The notes below the pieces were generated by a model. The model worked only from the letters and a program-made list of their open reading frames with translations, did no database searches and was not told the DNA's origin. Of a stretch of 5,962 nt of DNA, positions 1-5,429 are shown in pieces. Each line of letters begins with the position of its first letter. Within the stretch, counting starts at the first letter, position 1. A program made the position numbers and the translations under genes. The stretch covers positions 1 through 5,962 of the forward strand of contig WTCN01000109.1 in assembly GCA_013138555.1 (NCBI GenBank), given 5' to 3'. The stretch is from Methyloprofundus sp. GTDB taxonomy: Bacteria; Pseudomonadota; Gammaproteobacteria; Methylococcales; Methylomonadaceae.

Positions 1-90
1 TAAAATTTCACGCTGCAATCTGAGTAATTTTTCAGCCTGCTCGGTTGTTACACTGTATTCAGACCTTAAAGAAATAACTTGTGATTCCAT
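1..90 (-). CDS. Partial hypothetical protein, N-terminal 30 residues
   Basis: The first 30 codons of a leftward gene that runs off the left edge. ATG is at 90-88. The peptide begins MESQVISLRSEYSV and continues with a charged, helix-prone stretch (TTEQAEKLLRLQREIL). An in-frame TAA lies eight codons upstream with no ATG, GTG or TTG between, so this start is the only reasonable one. The Shine-Dalgarno is weak (a TGGA/GGCA stretch). A plausible extended -10 lies about 30 bases upstream of the ATG. Nothing in 30 residues identifies a family; no signal peptide or membrane segment is seen. It could be a chance ORF, but the open frame to the window edge and the promoter-like sequence argue for a gene. 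Confidence 0.5.
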   Translation of the reverse strand, partial: MESQVISLRSEYSVTTEQAEKLLRLQREIL

Positions 91-118
91 ATTTTTTGCC
101 AGTATTCCAGTTTACTTA

Positions 119-130
119 CATTATATAGCA
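119..130 (-). promoter_or_regulatory. Candidate extended -10 promoter for the leftward gene at 1-90
   Basis: On the minus strand the sequence reads TGCTATATAATG, that is, TGn followed directly by TATATA (127-122), with an overlapping TATAAT at 125-120. This fits an extended -10 that needs no strong -35, and no good -35 is present. Transcription would begin near 115, giving a leader of roughly 25 bases before the ATG at 90. AT-rich DNA gives such matches by chance, so this is tentative. Confidence 0.3.
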
Positions 131-191
131 TAGTTTCAAAAAAAATCTATTTAGCCCAGCTCTAACAAATAATCAGCATTTTTCATTTGTC

Positions 192-330
192 AGTTTACAC
201 TTTCGTTTTGTAGCCCGTATGAAGCTTCAGTGTAACACGGGAAAGCAGTGCTTCGAATGCCCCGTATTACGCAAGCTCCATACGGGCTACTTTATATTTT
301 TATGTTAGATAAGAAATCAAAGTGTAAACT
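192..330. repeat. Nested inverted-repeat element (REP/BIME-like, GTAGCCCGTATG family)
   Basis: Three concentric inverted repeats share one centre. The outer arms AGTTTACACTTT (192-203) and AAAGTGTAAACT (319-330) match perfectly over 12 bp. The middle arms, GTAGCCCGTATGAAGCTT (210-227) and its partner at 273-290, pair at 17 of 18 positions. The inner arms GTAACACGGG (232-241) and CCCGTATTAC (261-270) pair at 9 of 10. The 210-290 core is a long cruciform or hairpin. Its GTAGCCCGTATG...CATACGGGCTAC ends resemble dispersed REP-like palindromes common in gammaproteobacteria (recalled, not searched). Only one copy is in the window, and it is unrelated in sequence to the family A REPs. The 12-bp outer arms may be chance, or may mark the limits of a larger MITE. 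Confidence 0.75.
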
Positions 331-345
331 ACTTTCATGGTTATA

Positions 346-360
346 TGAAGGATCCCTTCA
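346..360. repeat. Short perfect palindrome TGAAGG-ATC-CCTTCA
   Basis: Arms of 6 bp separated by ATC, within an AT-rich stretch that also contains TTCAT/ATGAA (334-348). It could be an operator or a small hairpin. No gene lies close enough to assign it a role. Confidence 0.35.
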
Positions 361-378
361 GGATATGTAAATATGTCT

Positions 379-533
379 GCATTTACCCCAAATTCAGCTC
401 TTATGTAAGTTCTCACATTTTTTCATGCATTTCAATATGAAGTAAATAGCGGAATGAGGCATAGTGGCAATGACAAAAATTCTGGGTTACGTTATTTCGC
501 GGAGCTCAATAAGCTAACCCATCCTACGTGCTA
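379..533 (+). repeat. REP family A, copy 1 (forward, uninterrupted form)
   Basis: Positions 397-533 match 5121-5188 plus 5326-5394 closely: GCTCTTATGTAAG, TTCTCACATTTTT, an AAGTAAATA core, GCATAGTGGCAA.GACAAAAATTCT, then the REP palindrome TGGGTTACGTTATTTCG...AAGCTAACCCA and CCTACG. Positions 379-396 (GCATTTACCCCAAATTCA) instead match the flank of the inverted copy at 4613-4631, which has one extra C. This copy therefore joins, without interruption, the two flanks that elsewhere surround the transposase remnant. The palindrome's outer 8-bp arms pair. The next two bases (CG against GC) do not, unlike the perfect stem in the copy at 4572-4614. Confidence 0.8.
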
Positions 534-590
534 TTCATATTGTTATTGCCTTAGATAAAACAATCCGTTTGTGCTTAGAGAAACGTGTTG

Positions 591-618
591 AAAAAAAACA
601 GGGTAGATAATAGCTCCC
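591..618 (-). terminator. Weak Rho-independent terminator of the GTPase operon
   Basis: Just downstream of the TGA at 621-623, the minus strand reads GGGAGCTATTATCTACCC followed by TG and a run of eight T. The stem is short (GGG plus AG pairing CT and CCC with a bulged A), so the hairpin is weak, but the position and U-tract are right for ending leftward transcription. Confidence 0.4.
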
Positions 619-620
619 CC

Positions 621-2234
621 TCACAACAACATCCTTTCCAAAGGACTATTCTCAGGCATTTCAATCCCCCGCTCACTTTCCTTATTGCATAAGCTAACAA
701 TTCGCTCAGCTTTCTCCCTCAATACCTGCTGAGCTTGCGCATTCTCTTTAATCCCTTCCTGCACCTCTACCTCTAGAGTTTGCAACGCAGCCATAAAACC
801 CTGGTTCAAGCCCTTTAACGCGGCTTTTTCTATCGAAGGCTTGAGCTTTTTCTGTAAAAAATAAGGAAATAACCAAGCAATGGCAATTAGCATCGTACTA
901 TTGATGGCAAAGTCAGTGCCCACATAATGAGGTATGGCGGCTAAACTTCCCTGATAAAATTGTATAAAAACCTGATACCCTACCCAACCCATTGCGGCAA
1001 TAGGTAAAATAACTTCTGCGAATTGAGCGACTTTTATCAGTGATCGCTGCATGATATTACCCGGTTTAATCAGTGCCTTGCGTACCGATAATAAGGTTTT
1101 TTCCTCTACTACTTTTTCGCTATTCGCCCTAATGGGTAATAATAGTCGCTTTAGCGGCATCACGGAAAGCTGCAAATGATCCGCTTGTAATATTAAAGCG
1201 TCCAGAACATCATCAAAACGAGACTGTGCCCATTTATCCCATACGCGGTGATGCAAATACGGCTCTGTTGCTTTATCAACTAGTTCACTGCTTTGTACTG
1301 CATAATATCCTGCCATTTGCTGGATTGGTAAAATACTTGCTTCCAGAATAAGCCTTTCCAGATCACGCCATTGGCTTTTCCAGAAAGCGCTGAGCTCTTG
1401 TGTTGCATTGGCTGGCCCTAATGTACTGATAGATGATTGTAATACTTTACTTAATTCAGCTTTGCGTACCTGTACGCCTCTTAATTCTAGCTGCTTAATG
1501 GTATTTTCTGTTGCCAGGCCTTGTAATGTAATCTGCAAACTATCAAATTCATCAATTGTTTCAACGGTCTTATCACTTGCACAGCAGCTTTGATAAACCA
1601 AAGGGTTATTAAAACCTGCCTTTTCCAGTTGTTTGATAAAATCCTGATACTGCTCAACCTGCCCCCGATCGGATTGATTTAAGGCAAATATCCAGGCATG
1701 TTTTCCACCTTCCGCCTGTAATATTTGCCAGGCTTTATTATCACGATAACGCTCGGGACTGACCACGTAAATCAGGACATCAATATGCGGTAACCATTCT
1801 AAAACCAGTTGCTGATTACTTTGCTCTGTACTGTCAAAATCGGGCATATCAATCCAGATAATATGCTTATTATGTGTTTCGTTATGCTCGGCGATTTTGA
1901 TTTTATCAACGGGCAAACGACTGGGTAAATGGGCAATTTCAACACTATGATGATGAAACAAGGTCACTTCTTTAGACGTTGGTCTGATCACACCGGTACG
2001 GGCAATTTCCTTACCTGCCAGACGATTCAGCAGGGTACTTTTACCTACGCCCGTGCCACCTAAAAAGGCGACAATTAAGGGTCTGGATGTATTGTCAGTA
2101 AACAATGTATCCGGGGTTCGTGCATCATATTCCAGTAAATTTTTTAGCTCGGTCTCTGTCGCCCAGGCACTGCCCACTAGCTCATTTGCCCAGCTCTTAG
2201 CCTGTTGGACTAATTCAGAGTATTCGTAATCCAT
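621..2234 (-). CDS. Membrane-associated dynamin-like/HSR1-type GTPase, second gene of a tandem pair
   Basis: A GTPase of the TRAFAC/50S-binding-GTPase (MMR_HSR1) or dynamin-like kind. The full open frame starts at ATG 2264 (547 residues). I favour ATG 2234 (537 residues, numbered here from 2264 as residue 11): it has GGAAG nine bases upstream and cuts the overlap with the upstream gene from 50 to 20 bases. Visible motifs are the P-loop GGTGVGKS at 69-76, a possible G2 Thr near RPTSKEVT (94-101), G3 DMPDFDS at 139-145 (Asp replaces the usual Gly of DxxG), YVVSPERYRD at 166-175, and G4 NQSD at 196-199. The remainder is mostly helical. Two likely membrane segments, about 412-434 and 452-470, suggest the protein sits in the inner membrane through a C-terminal hairpin, followed by a charged helical tail. 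The family gives no specific substrate; membrane remodelling is an inference. Confidence 0.88.
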   Translation of the reverse strand: MDYEYSELVQQAKSWANELVGSAWATETELKNLLEYDARTPDTLFTDNTSRPLIVAFLGGTGVGKSTLLNRLAGKEIARTGVIRPTSKEVTLFHHHSVEIAHLPSRLPVDKIKIAEHNETHNKHIIWIDMPDFDSTEQSNQQLVLEWLPHIDVLIYVVSPERYRDNKAWQILQAEGGKHAWIFALNQSDRGQVEQYQDFIKQLEKAGFNNPLVYQSCCASDKTVETIDEFDSLQITLQGLATENTIKQLELRGVQVRKAELSKVLQSSISTLGPANATQELSAFWKSQWRDLERLILEASILPIQQMAGYYAVQSSELVDKATEPYLHHRVWDKWAQSRFDDVLDALILQADHLQLSVMPLKRLLLPIRANSEKVVEEKTLLSVRKALIKPGNIMQRSLIKVAQFAEVILPIAAMGWVGYQVFIQFYQGSLAAIPHYVGTDFAINSTMLIAIAWLFPYFLQKKLKPSIEKAALKGLNQGFMAALQTLEVEVQEGIKENAQAQQVLREKAERIVSLCNKESERGIEMPENSPLERMLL

Positions 2235-3954
2235 GTCTCTTTTCTTCCAGTTGTGCCTCTGCATCAGCTAGCTGACGAGTAGAGATATTAAAATAAGTGT
2301 TTTGTTGCATTTTTTCAGGTAGCCCTGTTAATGCCTGTTGTAATACCTGAGTAAATAACAGACGCTTGACGGTATTCAATTGCTGTTGTTTTAATTCCGC
2401 TTCGGCACGGTGTAAATAGCTTCCTATCGCGCTTTCGGCTAAATAAGAAGTCACCGCTAACATAGCAGGCGCGAGTATTAAATCATGCAAACCTATCCCG
2501 CCTGCCTGTACAGCCAGAGCCAGTAGAGCCGCATCCGTTGTGACCCGTGTTGCACGTAGACCATTTAAAATAGCAGGATGTTCTTCTAATTTATGATATA
2601 GACTTTGGGCAGTCTCTTCTATTTCTTGCTTAAAACCTTCATGATAAGTCTGGGTATGTTTCTCGAAGCGTTTTAAAATAATAGTCTTATCTTGTCTTAA
2701 CTGACTATTGACTGACTTCCACCATTTATTATTACCTTGCGTCAGTTCAATCTGGTCTAAAATATTATCCCCTAACTGCAGAAAAATATGTTCGGCTATT
2801 TGCTGTAAAACAACGGTTTCCATCGTTCCAGCATAGGCTCTAGCATATTTTTTTGTCCCTACAGAAAAAACTTTTCTTAAAGGCCAGGCAAGTATTTTTC
2901 TACTTTGTGCGATAACCTTTGCCACCCCAGGTACTTCCAGCAAGGTCAATAACTGAGCCAGAGCATTTTGAAAGGTATCATAATGATGTGGATGGTTCAA
3001 ATAATCCCGCTGATAATCACTAACTGCTGCTTCAATGACCTTATCTATTAATAATTGCCACTGAACCTGCGCATCTTGTTCAGATTTAATCGGTGCTAAC
3101 CAGGCTTGCCAATACTGTTTAATAAAATCGATTGCCGCATTATCCTGCTGCTTACGCTTTACTTTTTGAATGTTATTTTCTAATAATCTTACTAGTTCAG
3201 TTTGCTGTGCTTCTGTTTCTCCTTCTTTACTAAAAAGTATCGGCATTATGCTGGGTAATTTATCGCCATGAACCTGTTGCCAGCGCTCTTTGAAAGATTC
3301 AATAACTATAGATTGTGAGTCAGCAACCAACTTATTCAGTACCACCAGAACGGGCTGATTAAGTGATTTTACCAAAGCCATGGTATCCCATACGGATTGG
3401 TCAGCATATTTTTCTTTACTGACAACCAATACCAACACATCAGCAAGTGCCAGAGTTTTTAGTACCCCTTGTTGATAGCTATGTGCATCAATCGAATCAA
3501 AATCCGGGGTATCCCACAATAGACAGGCGGGCAACAAATCAGTCGTCATGTGTGTAATAGAGTAGCTGCTGTATTTTTCAGGGCTTAAGGAGAATTGCTC
3601 GACTTTCTGGAAACCGGAAAAATGCTCTGCAACCCCGGCTAAAATGTCTGCACTCAAACCCAATGCAAAGCCTTGTGGATGTACGGTAAAGCCAGCTAAC
3701 GGACTAACTCCTGCAGCGTGTTGGTTGAGTAATAAATTGACAACAGTACTTTTACCCGACTGGGTTGGGCCAATGACAGCAATATTTAGTGCGGCTCTTC
3801 TTTGGTCGATTAATTGCCCTTTATGTAAAAAAGATTCGATTAAGGTTAATTGTTCAATGCAAGCCTGAAAGGCAGTCCATTGCGTACTTGACTCAGCTAA
3901 TCCAGACTGAATAATCTGGTAGCGCTGTTTTAAAGTTGTAATAAATTCCAGCAT
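2215..3954 (-). CDS. Dynamin-like/HSR1-type GTPase with degenerate G4, first gene of a tandem pair
   Basis: A 579-residue GTPase that is clearly a paralogue of the next gene. It has a helical N-terminal segment (1-55), P-loop GPTQSGKST at 62-70, G3 DTPDFDS at 148-154 (Asp in place of the DxxG Gly) and LVVSKEKYAD at 176-185, which parallels YVVSPERYRD in the partner. At the expected G4 it reads LNKLVAD (206-212), so the guanine-reading Asp of NKxD is absent or shifted. A long helical region follows. A glycine-containing hydrophobic stretch at about 474-506 (LLALAVQAGGIGLHDLILAP) could dip into a membrane, like the paddle of bacterial dynamins. The coiled-coil-like C-terminus (515-575) is Gln/Glu/Lys rich. 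Its TGA overlaps the start of the next gene, implying translational coupling. ATG 3954 is the only early start; no good Shine-Dalgarno precedes it. Confidence 0.88.
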   Translation of the reverse strand: MLEFITTLKQRYQIIQSGLAESSTQWTAFQACIEQLTLIESFLHKGQLIDQRRAALNIAVIGPTQSGKSTVVNLLLNQHAAGVSPLAGFTVHPQGFALGLSADILAGVAEHFSGFQKVEQFSLSPEKYSSYSITHMTTDLLPACLLWDTPDFDSIDAHSYQQGVLKTLALADVLVLVVSKEKYADQSVWDTMALVKSLNQPVLVVLNKLVADSQSIVIESFKERWQQVHGDKLPSIMPILFSKEGETEAQQTELVRLLENNIQKVKRKQQDNAAIDFIKQYWQAWLAPIKSEQDAQVQWQLLIDKVIEAAVSDYQRDYLNHPHHYDTFQNALAQLLTLLEVPGVAKVIAQSRKILAWPLRKVFSVGTKKYARAYAGTMETVVLQQIAEHIFLQLGDNILDQIELTQGNNKWWKSVNSQLRQDKTIILKRFEKHTQTYHEGFKQEIEETAQSLYHKLEEHPAILNGLRATRVTTDAALLALAVQAGGIGLHDLILAPAMLAVTSYLAESAIGSYLHRAEAELKQQQLNTVKRLLFTQVLQQALTGLPEKMQQNTYFNISTRQLADAEAQLEEKRHGLRIL

Positions 3955-3958
3955 TGAT

Positions 3959-4008
3959 TTAGGCTTATGTAATATAATTACTTAGTAATTTACTATGTTT
4001 AAGCCTAA
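3959..4008. promoter_or_regulatory. Nested palindromes in the divergent spacer (possible operator)
   Basis: Perfect 9-bp inverted repeats, TTAGGCTTA (3959-3967) and TAAGCCTAA (4000-4008), enclose a second perfect palindrome, AATTAC-TTA-GTAATT (3976-3990). The block starts five bases from the ATG of the GTPase operon, within its leader and core promoter zone. It could bind a dimeric regulator, or fold in the operon's mRNA and limit access to the start codon, which lacks a visible Shine-Dalgarno. Confidence 0.45.
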
Positions 4009-4040
4009 CTATAATAAAGCAGGCTCAGACGAACTACCAT

Positions 4041-4072
4041 TATAATAAAATATAAAAGACTTACCGAGAGGA
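4041..4072 (+). promoter_or_regulatory. Candidate -10 and ribosome binding site of the lipoprotein gene
   Basis: TATAAT at 4041-4046 and a second AT-rich match, TATAAA, at 4051-4056 lie upstream of a clear Shine-Dalgarno, GAGAGGA (4066-4072), ten bases before ATG 4083. No convincing -35 is seen at 16-18 bases upstream of either. The ribosome binding site is solid; the promoter is tentative. Confidence 0.4.
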
Positions 4073-4082
4073 TTTTTTAAAA

Positions 4083-4502
4083 ATGCGTTTACTTTCTATT
4101 ATCATTATTTCATTTAGTATTTTAATCTCTACAGGCTGCAGCAAAGGCAGCCAGATAAATGGGCGTAGTTTCAAAACCGCTTTAAAATCAGTCAAAATGA
4201 TAAAAGGCCGCCTACCTCAGGAACAAAGAGTTGCCTTTGAGCTATCTTTTTGGGCAATACGTGCTGCTTATAGAAAAAACTCAGAATTTCTGGATATCGT
4301 TGGTGGAAAATCAGCTGATGAGTTAATTGAAGCCGGAAAAGAAGTTTTTGCAAAGCGTAAAGCAGAAGGTTTTGAGGAATATCAGCAATATGCAAACTGG
4401 GATGAGATGATGACCAAATATGCACAAGAACGTGAAGCGCAAAATATTAAAAAGAAACACGAACCTAGAGATGCTGAAAACAGTGTATTGTACAAACTAT
4501 AA
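4083..4502 (+). CDS. Small predicted lipoprotein, possibly DUF6694-like
   Basis: A 139-residue protein with a short basic start (MRLL), a hydrophobic segment and the signal-peptidase II-like site STGC with Cys19. This implies a mature lipid-anchored protein of about 120 residues at the periplasmic face. The -3 position is Ser rather than the preferred Leu, so the lipobox is slightly atypical. The mature part is helical and highly charged. It begins with a polar linker, then runs FKTALKSVKMIKGRLPQEQR (30-49), a WAIRAAY helix (57-63), a GGKSADELIEAGKEV segment (74-88) and a Lys/Glu-rich tail. The pattern of a small lipoprotein with a K-x-L-P-x-E-Q/R helix and a later GK(S/T)A-x-E-(I/L)I motif recalls DUF6694 family lipoproteins; this is from memory and unverified. 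Function is unknown. It is transcribed divergently from the GTPases. Confidence 0.85.
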   Translation: MRLLSIIIISFSILISTGCSKGSQINGRSFKTALKSVKMIKGRLPQEQRVAFELSFWAIRAAYRKNSEFLDIVGGKSADELIEAGKEVFAKRKAEGFEEYQQYANWDEMMTKYAQEREAQNIKKKHEPRDAENSVLYKL

Positions 4503-4522
4503 GGCGTTCCTTTTATAGTCAT

Positions 4523-4550
4523 GTAGGGTGGGTAAGTTTTTTTGCCCACC
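4523..4550 (+). repeat. GGTGGG(T/C)AA hairpin downstream of the lipoprotein gene
   Basis: GGTGGGTAA (4527-4535) pairs with TTGCCCACC (4542-4550), with one G-U pair, around a T-rich loop. It starts 20 bases after the stop codon and is preceded by GTAG. It resembles the GTAGGGTGGGCAA...TTGCCCACC repeats dispersed in many gammaproteobacterial genomes (recalled). No T-run follows it, so it is not a textbook terminator, although it could protect or end the upstream mRNA. Confidence 0.6.
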
Positions 4551-4559
4551 AAATATTCT

Positions 4560-4640
4560 TACAGCACGTAGGCTGGGTTAGCTTATTGAGCGCAGCGAAA
4601 TAAGCTAACCCAGCATTTACCCCCAAATTCATATCCAGCG
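4560..4640 (-). repeat. REP family A, copy 2 (inverted orientation, perfect 16-bp stem)
   Basis: ACAGCACGTAGG is followed by GCTGGGTTAGCTTATT (4572-4587) and its exact complement AATAAGCTAACCCAGC (4599-4614) around GAGCGCAGCGA. The flank GCATTTACCCCC...CATATCCAGCG (4613-4640) recurs at 5876-5901. Relative to the copies at 379-533 and 5121-5394 it is inverted, so it faces the 5121-5394 copy across the transposase remnant. Confidence 0.85.
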
Positions 4641-4654
4641 CAAAAGAAAAAGGG

Positions 4655-5119
4655 TCAGGCTCGATTGATATTGCCTTTTTTCTTAAATAGCTCAGAGCGT
4701 CTATCTCCTCCGCGAGACTTTGGCTGAACTTGCCTGGCCATCATCTTCTCAACTTTAGCTTTAAATCTATCATCCCCTAAAACCCAGGCTTTATTCGTCG
4801 CTGCCCTAATCGCTTCTATATCTGCTGCAGGTATATGTTTTTCAAATAACGCATGATACTTTAACCTACGGGATACATTATCAGATCCTAATGCTTTATA
4901 AGATGCGTGAGGAATTATCAACCTATCTTCCTTTCCTAGTGCATTGTGACGGTAACTCGACCAGGAGTATTCCGCTGGATCTTTTACCATCCCCGCACGC
5001 ACAGGATTTAATTCAATATATCGACTGCACGTCAGTAAATAACCATCGCTATCAAGCAAAGTAGCCTTGTTACGTTCAGCTAAATTTACGGTAAAGAAAT
5101 ATATACCGCCTTTTAATTT
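4655..5119 (-). pseudogene. Broken chimeric REP-associated tyrosine transposase (RAYT, Y1/IS200-like)
   Basis: The open frame from TTG 5059 encodes 134 residues matching the C-terminal third of Y1-type REP transposases. It has LLTCSRYIELNPVRAG (8-23), where the Tyr aligns with catalytic Tyr115 (SRYxxLNPVRA against DYIYINPV of the E. coli enzyme), then YSWSSYRHNALGK and RGGDRRSELFKKK near the end. The HUH histidine motif and the roughly 90-100 residues before the Tyr are missing. Upstream in the same frame, with no ATG, lies LKGGIYFFTVNLAERN (5119-5069), which is the N-terminal beta strand of the other RAYT branch (GGTWFFTVNL in E. coli TnpA-REP). The two pieces meet near NKATLL. An in-frame TAA at 5137-5135 closes the frame. 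So this is a dead fusion of the start of one transposase and the end of another. The stop codon lies in AGGGTCAGGCTCGATTGAT (4651-4669), which looks like an element end. Confidence 0.85.
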
Positions 5120-5120
5120 A

Positions 5121-5394
5121 GCTCTTATGTAAGTTTAAGTTCTCACATTTTTCTATGTATTTTAATATAAAGTAAATAAGGGAGAACAAAGCATAGGTAA
5201 CCGTTCAGACCCCCAGCTAAAAAAACAGCACTTTTCCTTAAAAATCGTCATAAGTTATTGAAATATCATTTTCTGGTTACAAAAAGACCAAATTTTCTGA
5301 GGGGGCTGAAGGGTTACAAGCATAGTGGCAACGACAAAAATTCTGGGTTACGTTATTTCGCGGAGCTCAATAAGCTAACCCAGCCTACGCGCTA
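5121..5394 (+). repeat. REP family A, copy 3 (forward, interrupted by a MITE)
   Basis: The same sequence as 397-533: GCTCTTATGTAAG (5121-5133), TTCTCACATTTTT, AAGTAAATA and GCATAG, then, after a 129-bp interruption, TGGCAACGACAAAAATTCT and the REP palindrome TGGGTTACGTTATTTCG...AAGCTAACCCA (5344-5382) with CCTACG. It carries an extra TTTAAG after GTAAG relative to copy 1. This copy and the inverted copy at 4560-4640 form a convergent pair around the transposase remnant. Confidence 0.8.
5189..5325. mobile_element. 121-bp IS66-type MITE with 8-bp target duplication
   Basis: The element occupies 5197-5317. Its ends are GTAACCGTTCAGACCCC (5197-5213) and, read on the other strand, GTAACCCTTCAGCCCCC (5317-5301), matching at 15 of 17 positions. 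It is flanked by the direct repeat AAGCATAG at 5189-5196 and 5318-5325. REP copy 1 has a single GCATAG at the same place (434-439), showing the empty site. Terminal GTAA and an 8-bp duplication are the established signature of IS66-family elements. There is no coding capacity, so it is a non-autonomous derivative that would need a transposase in trans. Confidence 0.85.
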
Positions 5395-5429
5395 CCCGAT
5401 TAGGCTGAGTTGTAAATATTGACCTCACA

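Noticed and set aside
1408..1593. Rightward 61-codon ORF inside the second GTPase gene
   Set aside because: It is antisense to a clearly conserved coding region, has no ribosome binding site and no recognisable features.
3644..3868. Rightward 74-codon ORF opposite the P-loop region of the first GTPase
   Set aside because: It is an antisense shadow of a conserved GTPase domain.
4192..4425. Leftward 77-codon ORF inside the lipoprotein gene
   Set aside because: It is antisense to a gene with a clear signal peptide and Shine-Dalgarno, and is of low plausibility as a protein.
4655..5059. Functional short transposase starting at TTG 5059
   Set aside because: It lacks the HUH histidines and the N-terminal fold, so it cannot be an active Y1 nuclease. 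The frame continues upstream into another RAYT's N-terminus.
5197..5317. Small RNA or riboswitch instead of a mobile element
   Set aside because: Terminal inverted repeats, the 8-bp direct duplication and the empty-site copy explain it as an insertion.
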